A program made the position numbers and the translations under genes. DNA of 24,864 bases, taken from positions 1 through 24,864 of the forward strand of contig CAIRRW010000510.1 in NCBI GenBank assembly GCA_903881065.1. The letters run 5' to 3'. This DNA is from an uncultured Bacteroidota bacterium. GTDB taxonomy: Bacteria > Bacteroidota > Bacteroidia > 2-12-FULL-35-15. Below the pieces are notes generated by a model that was not told the origin of the DNA, did not search any database, and worked only from the letters and a program-made list of their open reading frames with translations. This document shows, in pieces, positions 1 through 7,778 of the stretch (positions are counted from its first letter, which is position 1; every line of letters starts with the position of its first letter).

Positions 1-1
1 A

Positions 2-136
2 ATTGAAGTGCATATTTCCAATATTTATGCTCGTGAGGAGTTCAGACATAATTCATTGATTGCTCCTAAATGCAAAGGTTCTATTTCAGGTTTCGGGTTG
101 GATTCCTACCGATTAGCAATTGAAAGTTTTATGTAA
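2..136 (+). CDS. aroQ: 3-dehydroquinate dehydratase type II, C-terminal fragment
   Basis: Only the last 44 codons are in the window; the gene starts to the left of base 1. Type II dehydroquinase is a small cytoplasmic enzyme (about 140-150 residues) that converts 3-dehydroquinate to 3-dehydroshikimate in the shikimate pathway. The visible peptide opens with IEVHISNIYAREEFRHNSLI, which is the family's substrate-binding region (E-V-H-x-S-N followed by R-E-x-F-R). It continues with the G-x-I-x-G-x-G-x-x-x-Y segment of the last helix. The frame is open from base 2 to TAA at 134-136. That stop directly abuts the stop codon of the convergent glycosyltransferase (137-139), leaving no room for a terminator between them. 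Family assignment rests on the conserved motif and is firm despite the short length. Confidence 0.9.
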   Translation: MEVHISNIYAREEFRHNSLIAPKCKGSISGFGLDSYRLAIESFM

Positions 137-1168
137 TTACATAAATCTATCTTTCAAATCTATTTCTTTAAATGTTTTTTTGCCTCTGATATAATAATCA
201 GCAACAACACTGTGGAGATAAACAGCAGTAGTAGTATACTCTGTAATTTCTTTTTTTAATTCTTTTCGTTTCTTCAGTGTTTTACCAAGTGATTTGTAAA
301 AATAATAATGAGCCCTTAGAACAGCGAAGAAATGGGAAAACTGGCCAGCTAGCAAAAATTTGCAGCCTGCAATTCCATCCATTATCATTCGTGTAATTAG
401 TTTGGAGAAGAAATATTTTGGCGGATGGTTTTTACAAATCAACATTAAATTATTTCTGAAATTCAAGAATGTTTTATGCGAATTTACCTTATTTAATGTA
501 CCGCCTCCCACATGATAAACAATTGAATCAGGGCAATACATTATTTTATAACCTCTGTTTTTTAATCGCCAGCATAAATCTATTTCTTACATGTGAGCAA
601 AAAAATCTTCATCAAAACCATTAATACTATTAAAACAATCAGCTCTAACAAATAGACAGGCGCCTGTTGCCCAGAATATTTCACGGAAATCATCATATTG
701 ACCTTTGTCTTCTTCAATGTTATCTAAAATTCGTCCTCGACAGAATGGGTAACCAAACTTATCAATAAATCCTCCTGCTGCTCCGGCATATTCAAAAATA
801 TTTCTATCCTTAAAATCAATTAGTTTAGGTTGGCAAGCTGCTATCGACTTATCATTATCCATCAATGTAATAATACTATCAATCCAACCGGGAGTAACTT
901 CCACATCCGAATTTAAGAGAACATAATATTCTGCCGATACATGTTTTAAGGCTTCGTTATATCCTTTAGCAAATCCGCCATTAACATCATTCTGAACTAT
1001 TTTTATAGTTGGATAATTATACTTTAAAAAGGATATTGAATCGTCAGTGGAATTATTATCTGCAATAATTATTTCGGCATAAGAAGAATTATTGGCTACT
1101 ACTGATGGTAAAAATTTCTCGAGATAATGTTTCCCATTCCAATTTAAAATAACAACAGCTACTTTCAT
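137..1168 (-). pseudogene. family 2 glycosyltransferase interrupted by one in-frame TAA
   Basis: A GT2 (GT-A fold) glycosyltransferase of the rhamnosyltransferase-like type, expected to move a sugar from a nucleotide-sugar onto a cell-surface glycan at the inner face of the membrane. From ATG at 1168 the frame encodes VVILNWNG, the DNNSTDD turn, NGGFAKGYN and the LNSDVEV segment holding the DxD-like metal site, then GFDEDFFAHM. A TAA follows at 589-587 (codon 194). Translation beyond it resumes in the same frame as EIDLCWRLKNRGYK, and continues to TAA at 139-137. Family members have E-[DE]-x-D-L-C-W-R here, so the stop sits where the first Glu (GAA) is expected: a single G-to-T change on the coding strand would explain it. 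The whole frame is 343 codons, normal for the family. The downstream part has an ATG at 541 but would lack the nucleotide-binding half. It may be a true pseudogene, a strain mutation or a sequencing error. Confidence 0.88.
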
Positions 1169-1199
1169 TCTATAGAAGAAGAATTGTTGATATTTATTA

Positions 1200-1207
1200 C
1201 AAACATA
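1200..1207 (-). promoter_or_regulatory. -7 promoter box of the glycosyltransferase
   Basis: The minus strand reads TATGTTTG, an exact match to the Bacteroidota -7 consensus TAnnTTTG, ending 31 nt before the glycosyltransferase ATG at 1168. It lies in the short gap after the GWxTD gene, so the glycosyltransferase probably has its own transcript. I see no clear TTTG -33 element at the right distance. Confidence 0.5.
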
Positions 1208-1216
1208 TTTAAACGG

Positions 1217-2731
1217 CTAGCGAGGGTTGTTATATTGGTCATCAATATTAGTGATGAAACTTGGGTCAATTTTCTCTGTATCCAGATTGGATGATTGCAT
1301 ATCCAGTTGACGCTTGTAAATAAGCAACTCCCACCTAGCATCTATTATTTCTCCAATAGCATTGGATTGAATTAATTTGTAATTATTGGAAACTAAATCA
1401 GGATTGTAGAAAACGAATTTTTTATTTGATTGTCGGTTATGCGCCAATGTAAATTCCTTTGATTTATCCTTTAATTCATTGTATTGCCATATTTCGTAAG
1501 GATATGAACTCGGCTCGTTATCATACTTACTTAAATAATCAGGTGCGCCATACTGCAGATATACTCTGCCTCTATCTGTATCATAACCCTTACGCCCGAA
1601 AGTGCCGTATTCTTTATTCACTTTTAACACTTCAGTATGGTAATCTTCCCAAGCAATTTCGGGTTGCAATGCATTTCTTGTTCTCCAAAAATTGTAAAAG
1701 TACTGTTGCATTAACTCCAGATCCTTTCCTTTTAATTGATTCTCGGAATATTGAATTTCCGCAGAACCAGAAATAGGACGAAGTGAACGAATGTAATCCG
1801 ATAGTGTATCCACACTTTTAAATCGGGAAGCAAATGTATTTGAAACATCAATCGTCTTTAAATCCTCCATTGCCAAACTACCTTTCTTATTCTTTCTTTG
1901 AAAAGGAAGGATTTGAACGGCAAGTACTTTATTGTCCTTATCTTTTACTTCGATAGTAATATTATAATTGCCGGAAGGCAGTGGCGTAATATTAAATTCG
2001 GCTAATAATATATTTACATCATTGGCTGTTTGTTTTGAAAATAAACTATAATCATTCAAACGGGTTCTGGTCTGGTATGATTGAATTGAATAACTAAGAA
2101 TCAGTTTTTGCCCTTCCCCTACTACTTTCTTTGCATTATAAATTTCAGCGTAAAATTTTATCTGATTACTATTTTCAGGATAAAAACTGGAAACATAAGG
2201 AACCAAATCATATCCACTTTTTGTAAGAGCATTTGGAGATTTTGTTTTGGAATACGATTCCAAAACTTCGATATCTGAAACAGAGATGATACTATCTTTA
2301 AAATTAATAATTACAGGGACTTTTGTACTGAAAGGTTTATCAGAGGATTTATTTTTATCAGCTATAGATATTTCCATATCATACTTTCCATTAGGCAGTG
2401 GATAACGGTGCAGATCGAGGAAGTTGGGATAATTTTTTGTTGTATCAACTACTTCAGGGCTTGATAATGTATACTTAAGTGCACTTTTAATTTCATTGTT
2501 CTGCGAAAAGACAATAGATATGTCAACTTCTCCCTGAAACTTACCCGAATTATTTTTTACAAAATTTACTGTATTGCCAAAAACAGAAATATATGTTTCA
2601 ACATAAGGCCCTTTTGATGGAGTATTAAAGGTGGAATATGTAAGAAATGCTTTAATAGGGTTGATTCCGAACGAATTGGAAGCAATAAACACAAAACTAA
2701 TAACAATAAAACACCTTTTAATTACGCTCAT
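1217..2731 (-). CDS. GWxTD domain-containing protein
   Basis: A 504-residue exported protein. It begins with a hydrophobic signal peptide (about residues 1-22, ending SNSFG), followed by a beta-rich region (about 25-290). The C-terminal part carries the GWxTD-domain signature: an F/Y-x-x-FW-x-x-R segment (YFYNFWRTR), then FGRKGYDTDRGRVYLQYGAPD around residue 382, then a Y-x-I-W-Q-Y motif. The domain is known mainly from Bacteroidota and relatives, and I know of no established function. The naming motif here is G-Y-D-T-D (382-386) instead of G-W-x-T-D, while the following DRGRVY-x-x-YG-x-P-D is intact. The ATG at 2731 follows a TAnnTTTG box by 31 nt, which supports the start. Its promoter faces away from the tRNA promoter, so the two are divergent. 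Confidence 0.85.
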   Translation of the reverse strand: MSVIKRCFIVISFVFIASNSFGINPIKAFLTYSTFNTPSKGPYVETYISVFGNTVNFVKNNSGKFQGEVDISIVFSQNNEIKSALKYTLSSPEVVDTTKNYPNFLDLHRYPLPNGKYDMEISIADKNKSSDKPFSTKVPVIINFKDSIISVSDIEVLESYSKTKSPNALTKSGYDLVPYVSSFYPENSNQIKFYAEIYNAKKVVGEGQKLILSYSIQSYQTRTRLNDYSLFSKQTANDVNILLAEFNITPLPSGNYNITIEVKDKDNKVLAVQILPFQRKNKKGSLAMEDLKTIDVSNTFASRFKSVDTLSDYIRSLRPISGSAEIQYSENQLKGKDLELMQQYFYNFWRTRNALQPEIAWEDYHTEVLKVNKEYGTFGRKGYDTDRGRVYLQYGAPDYLSKYDNEPSSYPYEIWQYNELKDKSKEFTLAHNRQSNKKFVFYNPDLVSNNYKLIQSNAIGEIIDARWELLIYKRQLDMQSSNLDTEKIDPSFITNIDDQYNNPR

Positions 2732-2762
2732 TATATCCTTAAAATTGGTTGGGAATGAAGGA

Positions 2763-2770
2763 CAAAGTTA
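2763..2770 (-). promoter_or_regulatory. -7 promoter box of the GWxTD gene
   Basis: The minus strand reads TAACTTTG, an exact TAnnTTTG match ending 31 nt upstream of the ATG at 2731. The -33 region is poor (TGTG about 17 nt upstream). Confidence 0.55.
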
Positions 2771-2820
2771 AGAATAAATATATTTTTCACAGTTTTTTAT
2801 TTATGGGAACAAAAAAATGA

Positions 2821-2828
2821 TACTTTTG
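2821..2828 (+). promoter_or_regulatory. -7 promoter box of tRNA-Ser
   Basis: TACTTTTG matches TAnnTTTG exactly and ends 5 nt before the first base of the tRNA, the spacing expected if transcription starts at or just before the mature 5' end. A T-rich stretch, but no clear TTTG, sits in the -33 region. Confidence 0.6.
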
Positions 2829-2833
2829 CGCTC

Positions 2834-2918
2834 GGAGAAATGGCAGAGTGGTCGATTGCGGCAGTCTTGAAAACTGTTGAAGGTAACACTTCCGGGGGTT
2901 CGAATCCCTCTTTCTCCG
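2834..2918 (+). tRNA. tRNA-Ser (anticodon TGA)
   Basis: An 85-nt class II tRNA. The acceptor arms GGAGAAA (2834-2840) and TTTCTCC (2911-2917) pair fully, with discriminator G at 2918. The anticodon loop CTTGAAA carries TGA at 2868-2870 and is closed by GCAGT/ACTGT. A long variable arm follows (about 2876-2893), as expected for serine. The T-loop is TTCGAAT. CCA is not encoded. It decodes UCA and, by wobble, other UCN serine codons. A promoter box and a strong terminator flank it, so it is probably a single-gene unit. Confidence 0.96.
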
Positions 2919-2928
2919 CTTTATAAAG

Positions 2929-2957
2929 GAAAAGCCCTGCATTGTGCGGGGCTTTTC
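2929..2957 (+). terminator. intrinsic terminator after tRNA-Ser, probably bidirectional
   Basis: A 12-bp stem GAAAAGCCCTGC / GCGGGGCTTTTC with one G-T wobble and a 5-nt loop ATTGT, starting 10 nt after the tRNA. T-rich sequence lies on both sides, so it can also end the minus-strand propeller gene, whose stop is at 2983. Confidence 0.85.
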
Positions 2958-2982
2958 TCGTTTTATAATTACTTACTTTTTC

Positions 2983-4716
2983 CTATTTTGTAAACACCAC
3001 TCGTTTTACTTCTACTCCTTCCGCAGACTGGAGTTTTACAAAATAAATTCCCGATTGAGCAGCTGTGAAAACATATCTATAATCACCCTCGGATTGCCGT
3101 ACATTATTAATTATTGAAGAAACTTTTTCACCCAGCTCATTATATATTTCAATGGAGATGGATGCAGGAGTTTTAAGTGAATAAGAGATAGTAGCAAATT
3201 GAACAGAAGGGTTTGGATATATAATTAAATTATTATCAACCCTTGAATATTGCTCCACACCATCCATCAGAGGATATAAACGCGCTACAAACACATCTCC
3301 TGTGCCTTGATTGGTAACAGTGAAACCATCAAAAGAAATGGTCGAACTATAATATTGACCTGTGATATACACCTTATCAATATTAAATGCCGTAATACTG
3401 TTACAAAAATCTCCACTGGTGCCACCAGCGCTTTTAGCCCATATTACATTGCCGGAAGGATTTAATTTTACAACATACATTTCAGCATCCATCGTTTGAG
3501 CTGATAATGTAACCGTGTCGAAAACTATTGTGTCTGCTGAATAATAACCTGCCACATATATATTATCTGATTTGTCAACTGCAATTCCTCTTCCTTCATC
3601 ATCAAGGCCTCTGCCCGCTTGTTTTGCCCATGCCATATTGCCGACAGTAGTATATTTTGCAATAAAAATATCTCTTGTTTGATACGTTCCTGTCAACATT
3701 ACATGGCCAAAATACAGACTGTCGTAACGAAAATAACCAGTTATATAAACATCCCCTTTTGTATTCATGGCAATGGCATTACTGCTTATATCATCCACAT
3801 ATAAATTGCTTCCACCGGCACTTCTAGCCCACATCACACCTCCATTCGGATTGTATTTGGCAATAAAAATATCGTTGCTATAACCTGTAACAGGGCTGCC
3901 TGTGGTATCTCTCTTTTGCAATAGTGTGCTGCCGAAAGTAATAGTACTGCTAAAAAAATATCCGGTGATAGCAATGTTACCAACACTATCGGTAGCTATA
4001 GCCATGCTTTTATCATCTTTGTTTCCGCCTGCATATTTAGCCCAAAGTACATCTCCGAACAAATTAAGCTTTGCAATAAAAATATTTGCAGTTCCATCTG
4101 AAATAACTTTTGATGTATCAAAATAAACGGTATCGCTGCTATAATTACCAGTGATATATATATTTCCAGAAAGGTCAACAGATACTCCATTTATATTTTC
4201 GTCACCTAAGTTGCCAAAACTCTTTGCCCATTGCACATTTCCCAACGAATTAAATTTGGCAGTAAAACCGTCGTAAGTTAGCGATAGCGAATCCGTATTT
4301 GTATTAGTAAGATTTATATAGCCTACTTTCATAGTAAGACTCGTAAAATTTCCTGTGAGATACACATTGCCATTATAATCGGTATTTATTGATGTGCCTT
4401 CATCATCATATTTACCGCCGAAACTTTTTGCCCATTTTACTAATCCTGTTGAATCATATTTTACCAGAAAAACATCATCAGTAGCGCCCGATGTATCAAC
4501 ATTGGTAAGCGTGAAGTTGCCAAATTTAATGGTGCGGCTTCGGTAAAAACCGGTAACAAATACATTGCCATTTAAGTCGGTGGTAATACTTTTGCCCTCT
4601 TCGTCCTGTGTACCTCCTCCATTGGCAGCCCATGCCCAGCCGGGTGCCTGTGCTTTAGTATTAAAGGATAGTGCTAAACAAATAATTAAGAAAATAAAAG
4701 GTAAACGGTTTTTCAT
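2983..4716 (-). CDS. SBBP-repeat beta-propeller protein with T9SS type A sorting domain
   Basis: A 577-residue secreted protein. The signal peptide is MKNRLPFIFLIICLALSF to about residue 23 (KAQA). Seven repeats of roughly 60-70 residues follow. Each contains a W-A-[KRW] strand (GWAWAANGG, VKWAKSFGG, VQWAKSFGN, VLWAKYAGG, VMWARSAGG, MAWAKQAGR, VIWAKSAGG) and a G-N-x-[YFI]-[VI]-[AT]-G-x-[YF] strand, the pattern of the SBBP (seven-bladed beta-propeller) family. The count fits one closed propeller. The last 80 residues are a T9SS type A sorting domain: YPNPS, then S-I-x-I-Y-N-E-L-G, then GIYFVKL. The product should therefore cross the outer membrane by T9SS. No catalytic motif is visible; a binding or surface role is likely. 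I chose ATG at 4716 over an in-frame TTG five codons upstream because it gives a clean basic N-terminus and normal promoter spacing. Confidence 0.88.
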   Translation of the reverse strand: MKNRLPFIFLIICLALSFNTKAQAPGWAWAANGGGTQDEEGKSITTDLNGNVFVTGFYRSRTIKFGNFTLTNVDTSGATDDVFLVKYDSTGLVKWAKSFGGKYDDEGTSINTDYNGNVYLTGNFTSLTMKVGYINLTNTNTDSLSLTYDGFTAKFNSLGNVQWAKSFGNLGDENINGVSVDLSGNIYITGNYSSDTVYFDTSKVISDGTANIFIAKLNLFGDVLWAKYAGGNKDDKSMAIATDSVGNIAITGYFFSSTITFGSTLLQKRDTTGSPVTGYSNDIFIAKYNPNGGVMWARSAGGSNLYVDDISSNAIAMNTKGDVYITGYFRYDSLYFGHVMLTGTYQTRDIFIAKYTTVGNMAWAKQAGRGLDDEGRGIAVDKSDNIYVAGYYSADTIVFDTVTLSAQTMDAEMYVVKLNPSGNVIWAKSAGGTSGDFCNSITAFNIDKVYITGQYYSSTISFDGFTVTNQGTGDVFVARLYPLMDGVEQYSRVDNNLIIYPNPSVQFATISYSLKTPASISIEIYNELGEKVSSIINNVRQSEGDYRYVFTAAQSGIYFVKLQSAEGVEVKRVVFTK

Positions 4717-4761
4717 ACGTGGAATTATCAATTAAAATGGCTACCTAATAATTTGATAAAA

Positions 4762-4769
4762 CAAATGTA
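4762..4769 (-). promoter_or_regulatory. -7 promoter box of the propeller gene
   Basis: The minus strand reads TACATTTG, an exact TAnnTTTG match ending 45 nt upstream of the ATG at 4716. No TTTG is visible in the -33 region. Confidence 0.55.
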
Positions 4770-5010
4770 CGACTTATTGTTTGATTGTTTTTTTTAAACC
4801 TTTTTCATAATTCAATTACTTTATTAACCTAAGATTATTTTTTCAAAACCTTCCCCCTTTATCCTCCAGATAAAACGGGATGATAAAGAGTAGAGGTCTT
4901 TCGGCTGTATAATAATTAAATGCTGAGAAGTTCCTCTCATTTAGTTTTCTATTATCCAAATAAATTTGTGCCGTTAAGTTCATTAAAGGTTTTCAAAGTA
5001 AAAATAATTG

Positions 5011-5136
5011 GAGCAATTTAAAATAATAGTGGGCAATTTAAAATAATAGTGGGCAATTTAAAAATAGTAGTGGGCAATTTAAAAATAGTAGTGGGCAATT
5101 TAAAAATAGTAGTGGGCAATTTAAAAATAATTGCCC
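5011..5136. repeat. 20-21 bp tandem array ending in a palindrome
   Basis: Five consecutive units. The first two are 20 bp (GAGCAATTTAAAATAATAGT, then GGGCAATTTAAAATAATAGT). The next three are 21 bp and identical, changing to GGGCAATTTAAAAATAGTAG plus T. A sixth, partial unit (5114-5136) ends differently: GGGCAATT-TAAAAAT-AATTGCCC, a perfect 8-bp hairpin. The left edge also has a short inverted repeat (AATTG-GAG-CAATT). Copies are nearly identical, suggesting recent expansion. The period equals about two helical turns. There are no spacers, so it is not a CRISPR. Confidence 0.9.
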
Positions 5137-5387
5137 TTAGCAAAAGATATAATTATGGAAATAAACAGTAATAAACTACCCCTCGTTGGTGTTTCGTTAA
5201 AACAAACAGAAACTTGCCTTGACGGGTGTAATTCACCAGCGAACTTTTCCCTCAAACAAATTATATAAAACTTTATAAAAAACACATTATCGATTTAGAA
5301 AAAAGGTTACCGAAAATAAAGTACCTTTACGTATCGATTACATTTAACTTCAATTAGTATAATTCGTTTAGTAAATACAAACTCGTC

Positions 5388-7007
5388 ATGAAAAAAATAT
5401 TTCTTATCACACTCTGCTCGATTTATTATTCGATTTTTACAGTTATTGCACAGCCGGCAAATATTAACATTTCACTTACTTCCACTTTTGAAGGCGAACC
5501 TTATCTGGCTATTAATCCCACGAATCCAAATAATATAGTGGTAGCGTGGATGGCTGATGATATAAACACCGGATATAAGGTGGCGATAAAAAGCAAGGCG
5601 AGTTTTGATGGAGGCGCTACTTGGGGCAATACGCATGTAAATCCTCATTTTGGCTCCTCATGGACTTCGGCAGATGTATCGATGCAGTTCCGTAAAAACG
5701 GTACACTTTATTTAAGTTATATTGATTCGCACCAGTCGCCTGATTCCGGAGGAGTGTATATTACGCATTCGATGAATGGCGGTATAGCATGGTCGGCACC
5801 TACACAAGCGTGGAATGCATTGTTGGAAGCGCCATCCAAGCTACCTATTGACCGCCCCTGGATGGTAACTGATAATTCGGGAACTGCGCACGATGGTACT
5901 TTTTATATAACCTCGAAACCTGCTCCGTGGATTGCACCACCAAACCGTCCGTATCTTAAAACGTCGGCGGATAGCGGGCAAACATGGAGCGCATACAGAT
6001 ATGTGGATACTACCAATCATCTGGTAGGCAATGTAATTGCTGCGCCTATGGCTGCTCCTGCGGTATCTGCCGATGGTGCTTTATGCTGTGCCTATCCAAG
6101 TTATTTGGCTTCGCAATCGGTATATCCAAAAATAGTTTTTGCAAAATCATATAGCCGTGGAGCTACATTTCAATATCACGATTTGGTAGTAAACCCTGTA
6201 GGTTTATCAAGTGCCGACAGTAGTTTTAAAGTAGGTTATCATTTTGCTGCCAACCCGATGAATGCAAACCAACTGGCTTTTATTGCTGTGGCTGCCACGT
6301 ATGGCGACCCTGATATTTTTGTAAGCACCACCAACAATGGCGGTGTAACGTGGAGTGCGCTGGTAAGAGTGAATGATGATGCACAAGGCAATGGCTTGGG
6401 GCAGGATATGCCTTGGGGCAGTTATGATAAAAACAATAATCTGGTAATTGTATGGCGCGACCGCAGGAATGGCACAGGCACAGGTTATTCGCAGAATACG
6501 GATACTTATTGCGCAGTATCGCATGATAATGGAGCTACGTTTCAGCCCAACATTAAACTCAGCAGTACATCATCGGCTTTCGCTTCTATATTATTACAAA
6601 ACGGAAATGACTTTATGAGTTGTGAATTATTGAACGATACTATTTATGCAGCTTGGGGCGATACACGAACCGGAACCTTAAATATCTTTTTTGCAAAAGC
6701 AAGTGTGAACACCGGTAACCTTGGCGGCATCACTATTATTAATCCGGAGGATGTACCGGAGATTTCCATTTACCCGAATCCTACAACAGAAAAGTTTTTT
6801 ATAACTTTTAAAAACAAAGAGTTGAAACAACTTACCCTTTCTATATATGATGAATCAGGCAGTTTGGTTTATTCAAAAAATATAGAAAGTTCTATTGAAC
6901 AAACATTTGTGGATATTCCGAAACTTGCCGAAGGAATTTATTTTGTGAGGGCGATGCGTTCGAATAAAGTAATTTACAACCAGAAATTAGTTGTTCGGAA
7001 AGAATAA
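5388..7007 (+). CDS. BNR/Asp-box sialidase-fold protein with T9SS type A sorting domain
   Basis: A 539-residue secreted protein. The signal peptide is MKKIFLITLCSIYYSIFTVIAQ. The body carries Asp-box motifs (S-x-D-x-G-x-T-W): SFDGGATW (72-79), SADSGQTW (193-200), TTNNGGVTW (314-322), SHDNGATF (378-385), and a weaker SMNGGIAW (about 128-135). These mark the blades of a six-bladed sialidase-type propeller. Residues about 459-539 are a T9SS type A sorting domain (ISIYPNPT, LSIYDESG, GIYFVRA). Asp boxes are structural and occur in many non-sialidases. I cannot confirm the catalytic Arg triad, Tyr and Glu of true sialidases, so the substrate is unknown. The stop (7005-7007) lies one base from the stop of the convergent barrel gene. 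Confidence 0.85.
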   Translation: MKKIFLITLCSIYYSIFTVIAQPANINISLTSTFEGEPYLAINPTNPNNIVVAWMADDINTGYKVAIKSKASFDGGATWGNTHVNPHFGSSWTSADVSMQFRKNGTLYLSYIDSHQSPDSGGVYITHSMNGGIAWSAPTQAWNALLEAPSKLPIDRPWMVTDNSGTAHDGTFYITSKPAPWIAPPNRPYLKTSADSGQTWSAYRYVDTTNHLVGNVIAAPMAAPAVSADGALCCAYPSYLASQSVYPKIVFAKSYSRGATFQYHDLVVNPVGLSSADSSFKVGYHFAANPMNANQLAFIAVAATYGDPDIFVSTTNNGGVTWSALVRVNDDAQGNGLGQDMPWGSYDKNNNLVIVWRDRRNGTGTGYSQNTDTYCAVSHDNGATFQPNIKLSSTSSAFASILLQNGNDFMSCELLNDTIYAAWGDTRTGTLNIFFAKASVNTGNLGGITIINPEDVPEISIYPNPTTEKFFITFKNKELKQLTLSIYDESGSLVYSKNIESSIEQTFVDIPKLAEGIYFVRAMRSNKVIYNQKLVVRKE

Positions 7008-7008
7008 A

Positions 7009-7725
7009 CTAAAAAGCATATCCCATATTTATTCCAAAAGTAGCGTTGATGTGAGTATTATAAAGTATGCCATAATCACTTGTATCCAACTGCCCTATAT
7101 TGGAGGAAGTGGCATGATAGAATAACTTATTTGATTTATAACCTGCTGCAGCATATACTTCAAACGTAACCCTATTCTTTTTTGCTGCCTGAAGACCAAT
7201 CATTACGTTTGCATTAAAATTCCTGAAATCATAATATGTATGGGTATAATAGCGGCTTAATCCTAATGCAATATGAGCGTTGGAATACGACAGTAATGGG
7301 CCGATATAAAAACCAGAAGGAGCAAATTTTTTTCGTGAGATTAAATAAAACTTATGTGCATATTGCACTCGCCATCCACTCACTTTCAGAATTTCGGAAG
7401 TAGAATAGTTGGAAGCTGTTTCAATTGCCTGTAACAACATACTTTTTCCCAATACAGAAAAACTTGCCTGGTCCGCCTGAGTTCTACTGGTTGTTATTTC
7501 GGCCATTAAACGATATTCTGCAGTGAAGGGAAATATACCGCCATAGATAAAAGCAGTAGGGCTAGTTTTAATTACAATTGGGGCGTCGATTATTTTATCT
7601 CTAAAATCCACAATTCGCTTCTTATTAAATCGTATTGTATCTCCCAATGTAATTGCATTCACCCCAACATACGAAGCAAACAGAAAAACAAAAAGAATAT
7701 ATTTTATAAACGAATAACGAATCAT
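7009..7725 (-). CDS. putative outer-membrane beta-barrel protein, unknown function
   Basis: 238 residues, not assigned to a named family. The N-terminus is a signal peptide (MIRYSFIKYILFVFLFASYV to about residue 24, GVNA). The rest alternates short amphipathic strands rich in Tyr, Phe and Gly (SGFYIGPLLSYSNAHIALGL, NANVMIGLQAA, FEVYAAAGYKS, ATFGINMGYAF) and ends in a C-terminal Phe, as many outer-membrane barrels do for recognition by the BAM complex. It starts 53 nt after tsaD on the same strand with no clear promoter of its own, so it may be read from the tsaD transcript. It converges with the upstream plus-strand gene with a one-base gap and ends in TAG. Confidence 0.6.
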   Translation of the reverse strand: MIRYSFIKYILFVFLFASYVGVNAITLGDTIRFNKKRIVDFRDKIIDAPIVIKTSPTAFIYGGIFPFTAEYRLMAEITTSRTQADQASFSVLGKSMLLQAIETASNYSTSEILKVSGWRVQYAHKFYLISRKKFAPSGFYIGPLLSYSNAHIALGLSRYYTHTYYDFRNFNANVMIGLQAAKKNRVTFEVYAAAGYKSNKLFYHATSSNIGQLDTSDYGILYNTHINATFGINMGYAF

Positions 7726-7778
7726 TAGAAATTAAATAAACTAGATTTCCATTTCATTTCAGCAACATATACAACTTA

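Larger units (their letters stand above)
4717..5387. other. gene-free stretch between two divergent T9SS genes
   Basis: This 671-nt gap holds the propeller-gene promoter at the left, the tandem array at 5011-5136, and a weak plus-strand box TACCTTTA (5322-5329, one mismatch to TAnnTTTG) 58 nt before the ATG at 5388. A long-range inverted repeat (TCGTTGGTG near 5183, CACCAGCGA near 5234, one wobble) and a direct repeat of ATCGATT (about 5289 and 5333) are present; neither has a recognised role. No convincing gene is seen. Confidence 0.7.

Noticed and set aside
587..589. Recoding of TAA (alternative code or programmed read-through) in the glycosyltransferase.
   Set aside because: Other genes here end normally at TAA, and I see no structure after the stop; mutation or sequence error is simpler.
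4856..4888. A possible terminator hairpin (CTTTATC ... GATAAAG) in the gap left of the array.
   Set aside because: Only seven clean pairs with a long irregular loop, and no gene on either strand ends nearby.
5011..5136. CRISPR-like appearance of the tandem array.
   Set aside because: Units follow each other directly without unique spacers, are only 20-21 bp, and no cas gene is near.
5155..5268. A 37-codon plus-strand frame (ATG 5155 to TAA 5266) in the gap after the tandem array.
   Set aside because: No promoter box, no recognisable motif and no supporting neighbour; length is within chance for this composition.
5388..7007. Calling the Asp-box protein a true sialidase.
   Set aside because: Asp boxes alone are structural; I could not place the catalytic Arg triad, Tyr and Glu.
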